Source of the DNA: Podaxis mareebaensis
Taxonomy: Eukaryota; Basidiomycota; Agaricomycetes; Agaricales; Agaricaceae
NCBI GenBank assembly: GCA_018524725.1
Contig: JAEUWP010000527.1
Coordinates: 62,001 to 126,000 of the forward strand
Direction: 5' to 3'
DNA: 64,000 bases
The translations under genes and the position numbers were made by a program. Shown here in pieces: positions 23,330 through 35,790 of the stretch; within the stretch, counting starts at the first letter, position 1, and each line of letters opens with the position of its first letter. The notes beneath the pieces are model-generated. The model saw only the letters and a list, made by a program, of their open reading frames with translations, did no database searches and was not told the origin of the DNA.

Positions 23330-24779
23330 TCAAGTGTCCTCACTCAACTCAGTGACTCCTGGTAATGTTTTCATCGTTGTAAGGATATTCATACATTCCT
23401 TCTCCTGTGTCGTCCATGACGCTTTGGAGGGCACACTCAATTGACTGAGCTGACTGTCATTGAGGGTGGATGCATCAATTGGAGGCTCTGGGGACAATGG
23501 TGGTATTGATGGCATGGTGGGAGAGGCATGGAGGAGATCTGTCATGGCACTCGTCAGCAAATCTAGGTCCTCGGATGTTGTCAGCAGTGGTGAGGCCTGC
23601 CCGAAGGAGAGTGTGATGTTGGTGGTGGCATGGACAAATGGGCAAAGGAGATCTTGAGTCTCCTGATGATGGGGGTTGAGCTGCAGAGGAGGAGGGAGTT
23701 GGTATGGGGAGAGCTGAGGGATGAGCATTCTGGGATTGATTGTTTGTGGAAGTGCTAGTTCCTCATCCACCATCCTGCTGCCCAGTAGTGGTGGTGTGTT
23801 TGGCGAGTCTGGCCATGGTGAGCTGGGCTCAGTCAGTGAGGATTCTGGCATAATGGAATGGCGGGCATGTTCTGATGGGATTAAGGAAACAGTACTTCTA
23901 GTAATGTCTGGGGGCATAGTGGCAGCAGAAGGGGCAATAGTATCTTGTGCATTGATCTGCCCTATGACCCACATTGCTACATTGATAGCAGGTGGCGTGT
24001 TGGTCGGATAGGGTAAGGATAGGGCCATCAGTGATAACAAATTCTGTATCTCCAGAAGTTCCTGTTTTGGGGTGTTGTCGATCCACATCATGAAGTTGCT
24101 TGGGTACTGAAGTGGTTCCTTGGTTCCGTTGGGACGAGGGGTTGTGAGTAACATTGCCAGATCTAAGTCCAATTTGTGGGTGGAGAAAAGCAGATACATC
24201 CTCTCGCACTTGCAAAATCATGTGGTGGGTTCCTCGGAGGTATTGCCTTTCCTGATCAAGTCCTGGCAGGTCAATAACCTGAGTAAAGCAGGCACTGACT
24301 TCATCAGCCAGTCTGTTAGCATGGAGCTGGCAATGTATTGTGTTAAACCAAGTCAACCTGAAAGAGTCGAATACTTCAGTTGGTTGATTACTGTGCTCAA
24401 GAGTGGTCCTTGCTTGGGAAAAGGCATCTTCATATAAAGAGTCGAGTCATACAGCAGCAGAAAGAGTGGCATTGCCTGCTTCTTGTAAGGCATGAGACGA
24501 AAGGGTTCACCTTTGGGCACTTTGTGCTTCATGTAATTGGAACACCTTGGATATTTGGCACCTGACTTCTGCGATGTCGGTGACTTGTCTTTGTTGCTCT
24601 TCATAGCGAAGGGACTCAGGGGTAGAGGGGTGATCTTCTGGGGAAGGTGTTGGTTCATGAGTGAGAGGAGTGGGTGGAACAGAGATGAGGGTTTGTGATG
24701 AGGCTCGAGTAAAAGAAGTGATAGAAGTAGGAGTGGTTGGGTAGTCAGTGGTTGTAGTGTCATTGGAAGTGAGAGACAT
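23330..24779 (-). pseudogene. Third (post-pol) ORF of element C with zinc knuckle
   Basis: Starts at 24779 with a Thr/Ser-rich N-terminus and continues through frame breaks to 23330, 18 bp from the LTR. A central helical part (HANRLADEVSACFTQVIDL, YLRGTHHMILQVREDVSAFL) is followed by CYQCSNVGHRADQC (C-X2-C-X4-H-X4-C) and YYCPFCCHYAPRHY, then a Pro/Ser-rich C-terminus of about 250 residues. It is a gag-like nucleic-acid-binding layout placed after pol instead of before it. It resembles the ORF at 7860-8895 in its Cys/His pattern. Function unknown. Confidence 0.6.
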
Positions 24780-24834
24780 TCAAGTAGCTTGAGTTTCAGT
24801 GGAGATTATGTTGCAGTTTATAAGCATTGAGGAG

Positions 24835-27800
24835 GGTCTTGGAATTGCACAGGTCTGTTGAATTTTGCCAGGTTCATTCCGATTCTGGGTATCCCTTCCA
24901 ATGCACTAGAAACTCTAATCCTCGTCTTCTGGTGTGACAGTGTGCCACTATGGCTTTGACTTCCCATTCTTCTTCTCCTTGGATGAGGTCAGGTGGGGGT
25001 CTTGAGAAGTGTTTGCCATAAATGTCATTTTCAGTGACGGGATAGAGGTATTGGATGTGGAAGATGTTGTGTATTTTCCAGCTCTTTGGGAGAGATAGCT
25101 CATAGGATATGTTTCTGTGTTTCCTTATAACAACAAATGGGCCTAGTTGACAGGTGGCAATTTTCCTTGACACAACTTGAATTGGTAAGTTTTGAGTGTC
25201 AAGCCAAACTTTCTAGCCAGGTTCTATTTTTGGCAAAGTGTGCATTTGTGTCCGTTCTGTCATAATTTTGCACAAAGTCTCATGTGCTATTTTTGCAGCT
25301 TCTCAGATATTTATAATCCAGTTCATTCTTTCTTCGGCTGATGGGGAGTTTGTCAGTGCTAGCTCAGTTGGGAAAGCTTTGAGTGGGTGACCATACATAA
25401 GTTCAAATGGTGTCTGTTGGCAGTTGGCATGTGTTCTGGAGTTATGGGAGAATTTGACTAAAGGAAGGTGTTCAGGCCAGGTGTGGGGGTTTTGAGTGCA
25501 ATAGGCTGATAGATACATCTCGATTTCTTGATTAAATTGTTTGGTTGACCCATCTGATTGGGGATGATAGGCAGTAGAGGGGGTGTGATCAATGTTTAGC
25601 TTCTTGAACATGGCTTGTATCGATTTGGCCATAAATCAGGGATCTCTGTCCAAAATGATTTTGTTGGGTATTCCTGTGCAAATGAACATGTGCTTGATCA
25701 AGATGTCTGCAATTTGATCAGCAGTGGCAGTTTTGGAAGTGGGTACTATGATTATCCCCTTCATAAGACCATGGTCCACCATGGACAATATTGCATCATA
25801 TCCATTGGAATTGGGGAGGTCTGTGATGAGGTCCATGGACATCTGGGTGAAAGGCCATGATGATTGGGGACCTGGAATCAGTTGGAGAGGAGGCTTCAAG
25901 GGGCATCTATTGATCTTGTATTGCTGGCAAGTAGGGCATCCCTTCACATAGTTTGTGACATAGGCACAAATGCCAGGCCAGGTGATGTATTCTTGAAGTT
26001 TCCTAAGGGTTTCAGCAACTCTGGGGTGTCCTGCAGCTGGTGCATCATGTACATGCTGCAATAAGTGCTTCTTAAGCATGGAGTCCATGGGAAGTTGAAT
26101 ACGACCTTCTTGATCCAATTCTATGGTTCCATCTTTTCCTTTTTGGGCTTCATTCTCAACATCAGGGTCTATGATGTTGATTTCATCATTTCCTCCTGAA
26201 TTAGCCAGTTTCACATTGGCATTAGTGAAATCACTAGTCTGAAACTTCTCTAATGGAATGGCTGCTTTCGTGGTTTCAAGCTCCATGTCTTTACTTGTTG
26301 AAGCATGGTCTGGTCTTAATAAGCACTTCTTAAGTGTGGAGTCCATGGGGAGTTGGATATGACCTTCTTGATCCAATTCTATGGTTCTGTCCTTCCTTTT
26401 TAGGGCATCTTTTTCAACACCAGGGTCTATGATGTTGATTTTGTTGTTTTCTCCTGAATTAGCCAATTTTGCATTGGCATTGGTGAAGTTGCTAGTTTGA
26501 AACTTCTCTAGTGGAATGGCCACTTTTGTCATTTCGAGTTCCATGTCCTTACTTGTTGAGGTGTGGTCTGGTCTTCTGGACAAAGCATCAGCAGCACAGC
26601 TCTTAGGTCCAGGAATATGGTGAATCTTGATTTTATGGGCACTGATCACAGTGGACCATCAAATGGTTTGTCTGGATAGCTTTGATGGTTTGGCCCAATG
26701 AATGATGTTGTTGTGATCCATCCATATCATTGTTTCATAAGGTGATCCATCGATGTAATGACGCCATTCTTGTAATGCATGGATGATGGCTAGGAATTCT
26801 TGTTCCAATGTGTGGTAGTTCTGTTCGGCTTGGGAGAATGGTTTGGAATAATAGAAGCATGGGTGTAGCACACCATTTGAGTCCTGCTGGAGGAGAACTG
26901 CTCCAGAGGCATAAGTGGACGCATCAGTTTGAATTTTGAATGGTTTTGAGGGGTCCAGGGTGATTAAAACAGGTTCTTCCAGGAACTGTTGCTTTAATTT
27001 CCTGAATGCGTTATCAGCTTCTTTTGTCCATTTGAAAGGAGTGTTGGACTTCTTGAGAAGTGCATTAAGGGGTAAGGACAGGTGGGCATAGTGCTTGATG
27101 AACTTGTGATAAAAGTTGCAGAACCCGATGAATTTCTGTATGTCACAGACTGTCTTGGGTGTAGGCCAGTCTGCTATTCCCTTGAGTTTGGCAGGGTCCA
27201 TCTTGACTTCGTTAGGAGAGATGATGAATCCGAGATAAGTGAGGGTCATCTTTTCGAATTCACATTTCTCCAGTTTGAGGTAGAGACCATGCTTTCACAA
27301 GATCTTGAATACTTCTTTTGTTGTTTTCCACAGTTCAGCTTTGGTGGGGGCATGGATAAGGATATCATCCATATAGACAATGACTTTGTTCTGCACTATG
27401 AGAGGGGTGAGGATGGTGTCCATCATGTTCTGTAATGTCATGGGGCTATTGCACATCCCAAAAAACATGACTGTGGGTTCAAATAATCCTCGATGAGTGT
27501 GGAAAGCTCCTTTCCATCTGTCTTCTTCAACAATGTGGACATTGTTGTAGCTGAGTCTGACATCGAGTGCAGTGAAGTATTTTGAGCCTCATAATTTGTT
27601 GAGTATGGATTGGATCAAAGGGATAGGATAGCCATTTTTGACCATATGTTTGTTGAGGTAACAGTAGTCCTGACAAGGCCTAAGTTTTCCATCTTTCTTT
27701 GAGACAAAGAAAAATGGTGAGGCCATGGGTGATTTCGAGGGTCTGATGTATCCTTTTGCAAGATTTTCTTCGAGAAATTTGTTGAGCTCCTTTTCTTCAG

Positions 27801-28599
27801 CAAGGGAGAGTTTGTAGGAGGGGAAAGCTTTCAGTATGAAAGTTTCTTTGGTTTCGATCCAACGGTCCCATTGTCAAGCAGGAGGAAATCTTTCGCTTTT
27901 CTTTTGAGAGAAGAGATCAAGATATTTGTGAAACTCCTGGGGAACTATCTTCTTGGGATCAGTCTCCTTTTTCTGTTCTCCTGCTTGGGCTAATATTTGA
28001 GAGTAGGTCTTGGCATTTATTTCAGTGAAGTTTTCCTCAGAGAAATCTTCTTCAAGCTTGTTCACATAGATTTCTGAAAGAGTGTTGTTGATTATCAAAG
28101 AGAGTGTGGTGTTTTCCATTAAATGTCTCCATGAGAGGGTTCATTTCAACCAGTCAATGTTGGAGTTGTATTTGGCAAGCCAAGGGATTCCTAGAATTAT
28201 TCTAGGTCATCCTAGATTGATCACCTGCAAATCCATCTTCATTTGTTTCCCATAGATAGTAAAATTGAGGGTAACAGAATGAGTGATTTGCTTATCTTTA
28301 TTTAGGGTTCTGTTGGCATTCCTGACTTTGATTGGCTTCTTCAATGGCGACATTTTTAGGTTCCATTTCTCAACCAGCCAGTGGTTGATGAAATCTCGTC
28401 CAGCTCTAGAATCTATCAATGCAAGGTCTTCCATGGATTTTTCAGAGAGATGCACAGTGATGGGGCAATAAAAGGTGTTGGATTGGTGAGTCTTTAAACA
28501 CAATTTGGAAATGGGTATTTCAGTCTGAGAAGAGGAAGGGGGCATAATTTTGTCTTTTGGATGGGGATAAGAGTTGGAAACCAGTCTGTTAGAAAACAA
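24835..28599 (-). pseudogene. Pol of element C (PR-RT-RH-IN-chromodomain)
   Basis: Protease region 28599-28207 has LALIDSRAGRDFI, in which the DSG triad now reads DSR. RT has [23 protein letters not shown] and YMDD at 27375-27364; RNase H has IQTDASTYASGAVLL and EQNYHTLEQEFLAI. The integrase finger ends GCPTCQQYKINR, and the core has SMDLITDLPNSNGY, ILDRDP-x-FM and YHPQSDGSTKQFNQE. The chromodomain is WEVKAIVAHCH...FLVHWKGYPESE. The linker before the integrase finger is duplicated (separate entry). Premature stops are mainly TGA, for example at the Arg of DRDPR. Confidence 0.92.
26060..26575 (-). repeat. 258-bp in-frame tandem duplication inside pol of element C
   Basis: Two diverged units of 258 bp (26060-26317 and 26318-26575), 86 codons each, encode the segment starting RPDH(T/A)STSKDMELE and ending LPMDS-x-LKK. 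They sit between RNase H and the integrase zinc finger. Both copies are open, so the duplication arose while the frame was still functional or neutral. Confidence 0.9.
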
Positions 28600-30712
28600 G
28601 AAGGGAGAAGAAGAATCATCTTTTGATGCATCTTTCTTTCCTTTAGATGATCTAGATGTGGAAGCTAGTCATCTGAGGCAAAATCCTGGATCTCCTTTGC
28701 TTGAGCACTGGTAGAGTTCGAGAATTCAGTGAAGATCTCAGCAACTTCTTCATCATCTGCTTCCTGAATTATCTCATTGATCCAGGCAAACATGACTTTT
28801 CACTTTTGCTGCTTTTCCTTGTCATGGGGTAATTTAGGGGATACAGGTGGCTTATGCTTGGAAACCTTTGCTTGGGCATTTCATGGTAAATTTCGTGTCG
28901 ATTGCAGTGGGTTTGGTTTCTTTGGGCATTCTTGAGCGAAATGTCCTGTTTGACTGCAATTGAAACATTTCCCTTGCTTGAGGTCATTGCACATTTTCGG
29001 GGTAAGGATGTTCTGAAGAAATGTCTCCAGGAGGTCTTGATTTTCTTCAACCTCATTGACTTCTGCATTGGATTCTTCTTCCAGGGAATAGTCTTCTTCA
29101 AGTGCGATTTCAGAGAGTGCCAGTGCCAGGTTATCCACATCCATGGTGTATGGATCTTTATACATCTGGCTTCTTGACCAATTCATATTATAGGATGCTT
29201 TCTTCTTCAGTTGGGGTATAGCTCTATTGGTTTGTTCTCAGGCATGGCTAGCTTGATAGTTGTTCTCCATGCAGTGTTGTTCTTCCACTGCTCTTGCTGC
29301 TTCGAACCAGATATCAATGTCTAGTCTGGGTCTGAGGGCAATGGTTTTGAGGCCAATTTTGAAGTCCAGCCCTTCTCTAAACCAATAGATGAGTTCTTGA
29401 GGGTTGACCATCCCTGCTTGGGTCACAAGGACTTTGAACTCAGAGATGTACTGGTCCACTGGTCTTCATTTCTGCTTGAGAGTGTGGAGTCATCAGAGAG
29501 TGTCTTTGGTATAGTTGTAAGGGAGGAAGACTCTGTCGAGCTTGTCTTGGAATGCATTGAATGTCCCGAGATGTAATACTCCATTGAAGTTGTGTTGGCA
29601 GAGGTATTCTGTTTTCCATGGTTCCACTGCTCCTCCAATGTAATAGAGCATAAATATGATGGCATCATGGTTGGTAGGGAATTTATGCTGGTTGGCAATA
29701 ATGTACAGGGCACATTGCTGCTTCCATGCCAAGTACTTCTGTGGATCTCCATTATACAAGGGTGGTGCCTCATATTTTGGTGTGGAGGGGGCAGCAGGCA
29801 TTTGTGCTTGTTGGGGAAAACTGAAACCTGGTGGAGGTGCTCCTGGTTGTCCTGGTGCTGGAGGTCCTGGTGGTGGTGCTCCTGGTGGTGGTGGTGCTCC
29901 TGGTGGTAGTGCTCCTGGTGGTGGTGGTGGTGCTCCTGGTGGTCCTGGTGGTGGGTTTGGACCTGGTTGTCCTGGTCCTGAAGGTGGTCGTCCAGGCAGA
30001 GGTGGTCCAGGAGGTGGGTGAGGGCTTCCTGTTTGCGGCAGGTTTGTTGGCTGAGCTGCTCCAGTCTGAGGTGGGTTTCCCTGATTTCCTTGTACAATTC
30101 CAGTTGCTTGATGTCCAGGAATCACTGGGTTGGTGAAGAGGGGCTGTTGGAAGAATCTTTGGTTCAGGGGTATGATATTGCTTCCAAATGCAAAGGTGGT
30201 GGCCTGATTGATGGGTGCTGTGGAGTCTGTTCTAGGAACCAGTGGTTGCTGCTGCATTGGTGGTTGAACTGGTTGCTGGGGAGCGGGAGTAGGGTGTTGA
30301 GATGGTTGTTGCTAGTACAGGGGTGGAATTGAGGCTGTGCTTGGAGGTCAAGCGAGTTGCTGAGGTGGTTGTACAACAGTGGGAGGGATAGTGACAGTGG
30401 TTGACATTTGCTGTCTTCATTCTCTAGCTGCTTCTCTTCTTCCTCTAATATTGGCGGTAAGTCATGGTTCCCAAGGGGTGACTTTGTCAAGGTTAAGAGA
30501 TCTGACTCTTCTAGGAGGTCTTGTCCTAGCTGGAGATACAATGGGTGAGACTGGGGATGCTGATCATCGAGCTGTTTCGTTGCTGCTGTTGGAGGCCTGA
30601 GCTCTGACTCATTCCAATAAAGCAGCTGCTTCTCCTGAAATGGCAAGGGGAGTAGGGGAGTGGAAGGACATTCAAGGTTCCTCTTGACAAGGGCTTGAAT
30701 CAATTCTTGCAC
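28600..30712 (-). pseudogene. Gag of element C, proline-rich
   Basis: An N-terminal Gln/Leu-rich part (30712-30164) lies in a different frame from the main part (30257-29493), which carries a long Pro/Gly tract (about 30050-29830, units like GAPPPPPG), then a capsid domain (YNGDPQKYLAWKQQCALYI, FNAFQDKLDRVF). After two TGAs at 29493 the capsid continues (VDQYISEFKVLV). An acidic stretch and a zinc knuckle CFNCSQTGHFAQEC (about 28970-28930) follow. Exact start uncertain. Confidence 0.85.
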
Positions 30713-30842
30713 CTGTTCTGGTGTAAGGTTGAGATGGCAGAGGCTGGGAGGAATTAATGAGGATATAGAAATATTGTCCTGTGAAGAACTCCAGGAAGAT
30801 GATAAGGTAGAATAGATAGAAGAAGGGGCGAATGATTGAGGG

Positions 30843-31175
30843 CTGTCGATTTCAGATGATCAAGAACTTCTGTCGATTTCCACTGATCAAGAATGCTTTT
30901 CGATTTCTGTCAATCGAGAATGCTTCACCTTGACAAACATCGATGCGATTTACAGTCAGAGGGTTTTCTTCTGACAGACCACCAAATGTTGAGTGGGTGT
31001 ATTACAGGCTTCCTTGCCAGACCACCAAACAATGAGTGGGCAAATTACAGTTGAGAAGGGGGGGTTTGGTGTCATTTAGGCACAGTGTGAAGCAATGAGA
31101 ACCAACAATGTCCCGATGGCACAGCGCAAAGCAATGAGAACCTCGGGATGACTACACACACAGTGCAAAGCAATG
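30843..31175 (-). repeat. Three sets of short tandem repeats in the leader of element C
   Basis: Set 1 (30843-30925): three units built on TGTCGATTTC...TGATCAAGAA. Set 2 (30975-31050): two units of CAGACCACCAAA...GAGTGGG...ATTACAG. Set 3 (31081-31172): three units of CACAGTGCAAAGCAATGAGAA. All lie between the 5' LTR and gag. A packaging, priming or enhancer role is possible but not shown. Confidence 0.8.
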
Positions 31176-31238
31176 AGAATGGTAGTTGGGGCAAAAGTTA
31201 CAATGTGGGATCAGCACATGAGGGAAGTCTAATCTTGA

Positions 31239-32057
31239 TGTTACAAGGTTTCTTCTTTGGCTAAGCAATGCCTAAGTTGGAGCCTATCCTTGTAAGAAAG
31301 ATGAGCAGAGGTCCTAGTCCTGTACAGATCTATAGGAGCTGCTCTGTTTAACCTCAGGTGGCTGTTCACATTGTCTCTAGGCAGCGAACTTGTGTAGATC
31401 ATACACTCTGTAGGACAAGATGTTGATGAGAAGCCTGAGAGGGAAAAGCTATTCACAAGGGTGAAGAGTTGTAGACTTAATGCACTACTGGTGCTCAAGG
31501 ACTTATTCAAGTACCAAGAGAAGGTAACATGCACTAAGATTAGACTTGTCTAATCTACATGTCCAGGTGTTGTACATATACCAAGTCCTATGACTACTTT
31601 AGGAAGTAGATCAATAGTAACATAGAAGTTGAATAAGAGGAAGGCATATAGAAAAGGAATTCATAATGCATAAGGGCATAAGGCATAAGGGGATACAAAG
31701 GAGGAGTGCATATGTCATAGGTAAAAGTCTGCATGAGTGAACATACTTGATGCAAGCATAAATATGACAGAGGTGATGAAACTTATACCTGGTCCAAATA
31801 TAGAAAAGTGTCTAAGAAAGGAAGTAGTAAGTTTAGCATTCAATCACAAGTCGTCATCACATGGAAAGTATACTCCGTGGTAATAACATGCTTCGTCTAC
31901 CTTCTTACACATTTCCCAATCAAGAGTCTGTTGCAACTCGGTGGTTTCCTGCCAAAGGCTGACTATCATGCACTTCATCAAATCCCATTCTTCGTTAGTT
32001 TGCTCTTCAGGTTCTTTGGTCTCCTCAGTGATCTCAGAGTCTGCATTATTTGTAACA
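31239..32057 (-). repeat. 5' LTR of element C (819 bp)
   Basis: Identical length and ends to the other LTR; borders the TSD GAAGA at 32058. Confidence 0.93.
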
Positions 32058-35000
32058 GAAGAAGTGGAGCACAAGAACTCTTTGTGAAACCAAAGGTTCA
32101 AACACCCAGAAACAAGCAATGGAGACTGACAACACTGGTTGACTCTGGATGCACACACACCTACATTGCAAAGAAAGCAGTCAAGGAACAGGAGATACTG
32201 ACAAAGAAGCTGGTGAAACCATTTGAAGTATATAATGCAGACAGGACTCACAACAAGGGACAAAACATCACAGAATACATGGAACTAGAGATGGATATTC
32301 ACAGACACAAGGAACAACTGGCAGCAGTCATCTTGCACATCAACTTGGCAGACATATTCCTAGGACATGACTGGCTAGCTCAACACAACCCTGAGGTTGA
32401 CTGGGACAACAGACAAATCAGGTTCACAAGGTGCCCACCAGAATGCAAGATCAAACACAAAACTATTGACATACCAAGGCTGAGAAGAAATGGCACACAG
32501 ACACAGGAAGAAAAGGTACCTGACAAAACAAAGGAAGCAGACCTACCAGAGTACATCAGAGGTTACATGCACCTATTCAACAAGCAGAACTTTGACAAAC
32601 TATCCAACCATACAGAATGGGACCACAAAATCAACCTCACTGAAGAAAGCCCACAAGAGCTACCAGCCAAGGTGTACCCCATGACAGTCAAGGAGAAGGA
32701 GGAACTTCACAAGTTTATTGAGGAGAATCTCACATCAGGACAAATCTGACCATCAAAATCCCCCTATGCATTGCCATGCTTCTTCATCCCAAAGAAGGAT
32801 GGATCCAAATGATTGGTACAAGACTATCAGAGACTCAACAGTGTCACAGTCAAAGACAAAACACCACTACCACTAATTGGAGAAATCATCAATAAGCTGA
32901 AGGACACCAAATACTTCAATAAGCTGGATATCATTTGGGGATACAACAACATGCACATCAAAGAAGGAGATGAGTGGAAAGCAGCATTCCTAACAAATGA
33001 AGGACTATTTGAGCCCACTATTATGTTCTTCAGTCTATGCAACTCTCCAGGCATGTTCCAAAGGATGATGAACACAGTCTTCCAAGAGCTGTTACAAGAA
33101 GGAGTACTGGTCAACTATATGGATGATTTCATTATCCTGGGCAAGATACAGCAAGAACTTGAAGAACAAACAATATGTTTCCTGAAGATTGCAGACAAAC
33201 ACAAGCTGTACTTCAAATGGTCCAAATGCATGTTCAATGCAAAGGAGATACCCATACTAGGGATGGTAGTAGGAGATGGAAAGGTCAAAATGGAAGAAGA
33301 AAAGATTGCAGCAGTCAAAAACTGGCCTACACTAACTACAGTCAAGGACATCAAGAGCTTCCTAGGGTTTGCAAACTTCTACCAATGATTCATCAAGGGC
33401 TTCAGTGACATCACAGGACCACTACACAAGCTGAAGGGAGGTCAACCATGGGAATAGGGAGAAACTCAGCAAAACACATTCAAGGAACTGAAGTGATACA
33501 TAACAGAAGAACCAGTACTGGCACTCCTGCAGGATAATGGGAAATTCAGAGTGGAAGTTGATGCATTGAAATTGTTACAGTCTCAGCTATATTTAGTACA
33601 TACTTACTCAGCACACCATTTCACCTTATGTTTCAGCCCCTTGTTACACTTTGCCTTAGTCACCCACTGACTCACCTCTCTGTTTCATCTATTCTTAGAC
33701 ACTCCCCTCACAGTATATAAACCCTAGGTAGAGCACCTGTATTCCTTACACTTTACCAACTAGTTCTTTCCCCTTTGCTCATCCTCAAGTCTTTGCCTAG
33801 TTGCAACCTGAGTTCATACAAAGGTTGTAACAGAAATATGCCATTGGAGGAGTCCTATCACAAGAATAAGGAGGAAAATGGCATCCCATTGCATTCCTAT
33901 CCAGAACACTATTATCAGCAGAATGCAACTATGAGATATATGACAGGGAACTCCTTGCAATTGTTGAAGCACTAAAGACATGGAGACAGTATCTACTCAA
34001 AGCAAGAGAACCATTTGAAGTCTGGACCAACCACAAGAACCTGGAATACTTCTGATCCCCCCAATGAATAAATGCAAGGCAAATGTAATGGCACCTGAAA
34101 CTACAAGAATATGACTTCACACTAAAGCACATACTGGGAAAGATGAATGCCAAGGCTGATATCTTATCATAGATCATGCACTGCAATGAGATAGAAGAAG
34201 ACAAGGAGGTCACAATACTCAAAGATGCACTATTCCAATGATGACTACAGCAAGAAGAAACAATTGCAGAAGAGGTCATCCTAGGAAGGGGATTATTTGA
34301 AGTAAAAGGAGATGAAGAGGTGCAGAGGGACATCAAGGGAGGCAGGAAAGAAACAATAGTGGACAAATGGCTGAAGGAGGAACCTGAAAGGACATGGGAA
34401 TGAGAGGGAGTCACATACCAAGATGGCAAAATCTATGCACTGAACCACAAGGACCTATGGAGCAAGATCATGAAGAGGTACCATGACCCACCCGACATTG
34501 GACATCCAGGATCCCACAGAATGATGGAGCTCATCAAGCAAACATACTACTGGCCAGCAATGAAAGCCAATGTCAAGACCTATGTACAGGGATGTGACAG
34601 CTGTCAAAGAAACAAAGCAATATGGCAAAAGAAAGCAGCCCCACTCCACCCCCTTGAAATGCCTGAAGATCCATGGCATGAGATCAGTATTGACATGATC
34701 AGACCACTCCCAGAGTCAAACAGAGCAGATGTGATTCTAGTCATTGTAGACAGGTTCAATAAAATGATCTGATTAATTGCAACAAACACCAACCTCAACT
34801 CCATAGGACTAGGAAAGATATACCAAGACCACATCTGGAAACTCCATGGTGTTCCATGGAAGATTATCAGCAACAGAGGGCCACAGTTTGCATTAACATT
34901 CATGAAGAACCTATGCAAGGCAATAAGAATGGAGCAAGGGCTATCAACAGCCTACCACCCCCAGACAGATGGGCAAACAGAACAAGTCAACCAAGAGGTT

Positions 35001-35711
35001 GAAACCTTCCTATGAGCATATGTTGACTACACCCAGGATGACTGGGCAGATTGGTTATCCACAGCTGAATTCCAATATAATGACAAGACACATAGCAGCA
35101 CTGGAGAAACCCCATTCTTCCTGAATTATAGATGACACCCTTGGAAAGGAGACATCACCACAGAATCACCAATGCCATCCATCATGGAGCTTCTCAAGAA
35201 ACTTACAGCATGCTGAGCTCAAGCCAGAGAGTTATTAGAAAGCAAGAGAAAGGTCATGACAAAGCACTATGACAAAAGAAGAACAATGAGTAGAGATTAC
35301 CAAGAAGGAACCCTGGTATGGCTTGAAGGAACCAACATAACAACAAATTGACCAACAAAGAAACTTGATCACAAGTGCTATGGACCCTTCAAGATACTCA
35401 AGAAAGCAGGACCAGGGGTGTACCAACTGGAGTTACCAGAAGGATGGGTCATTCATGACATATTCAATGAGGTATTACTAACACTATACTGACTGCTAAA
35501 ATTCATGAATCAGCAAGCCAAACCACCACTGCAACCAGAGCTCATTAATGGAGAAGAAGAATACAAGGTAGAAGAAATCCAAGGACATTGCAAGAAAGGC
35601 CAAGGAATGCAATACCTTGTGCACTGGAAAGAGTACAGTAATGAACATGACACATGGATAGCTGAATCAGCACTGGAGAATGCTCAGGAGGTGTTACAGG
35701 ATTATCTCTGA
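32058..35711 (+). pseudogene. Pol of element B (PR-RT-RH-IN-chromodomain)
   Basis: Protease TLVDSGCTHTYI (about 32130) and FLGHDWLAQHNPEVDW; RT with PYALPCFFIPKKDGSK, FEPTIMFF and YMDD at 33116-33127. RNase H is split by a solo LTR at 33573. Integrase finger H...H...GCDSCQRNK (about 34600), core ISIDMIRPLPES, SNRGPQFAL and YHPQTDGQTEQVNQE. The chromodomain is YKVEEIQGHCKKGQGMQYLVHWKEY. The integrase is of a different lineage from those of elements A and C (DSCQRNK against PTCQ). Multiple TGAs at expected Arg/Gln positions disable it. Confidence 0.92.
33573..33832 (+). mobile_element. Solo LTR of the element B family inside element B
   Basis: 260 bp, TGTTACAGTC...TGTAACA, with perfect TSD GAAAT (33568-33572 and 33833-33837). 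Same family as the element B LTRs but more diverged, so it stems from another member. Confidence 0.92.
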
Positions 35712-35790
35712 AGGTTTCCTGGAGCAAAACTTATAAAGAGGGGGGGTAATCAACAGCTATAGCAATACAACACCCCAAGCAGACTCAGAC

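Larger units (their letters stand above)
22494..32057 (-). mobile_element. Ty3/Gypsy element C, complete, minus strand, 9,564 bp
   Basis: Two LTRs of exactly 819 bp (22494-23312 and 31239-32057) with inverted ends TGTTACA/TGTAACA, and TSD GAAGA at 22489-22493 and 32058-32062. On the minus strand the order is leader with tandem repeats, gag, protease, RT, RNase H, duplicated linker, integrase, chromodomain, third ORF. A purine tract (GAAGGGGATCA) precedes the 3' LTR. Inserted in element B between gag and protease. Decay by TGA at Arg codons is extensive. Confidence 0.95.

Noticed and set aside
29656..30021. Plus-strand Gly/Ala-rich ORF resembling a collagen-like or spider-silk protein
   Set aside because: It is the antisense of the Pro-rich tract of gag C; the minus-strand frame continues into a capsid and zinc knuckle.
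30843..31175. CRISPR-like array
   Set aside because: Repeats are few, imperfect, of three kinds and lack regular spacers; the genome is fungal.
31808..32749. 313-codon ORF starting in the LTR of element C and running into a protease
   Set aside because: A chance fusion of LTR sequence with the pol of element B across the insertion junction at 32057/32058.
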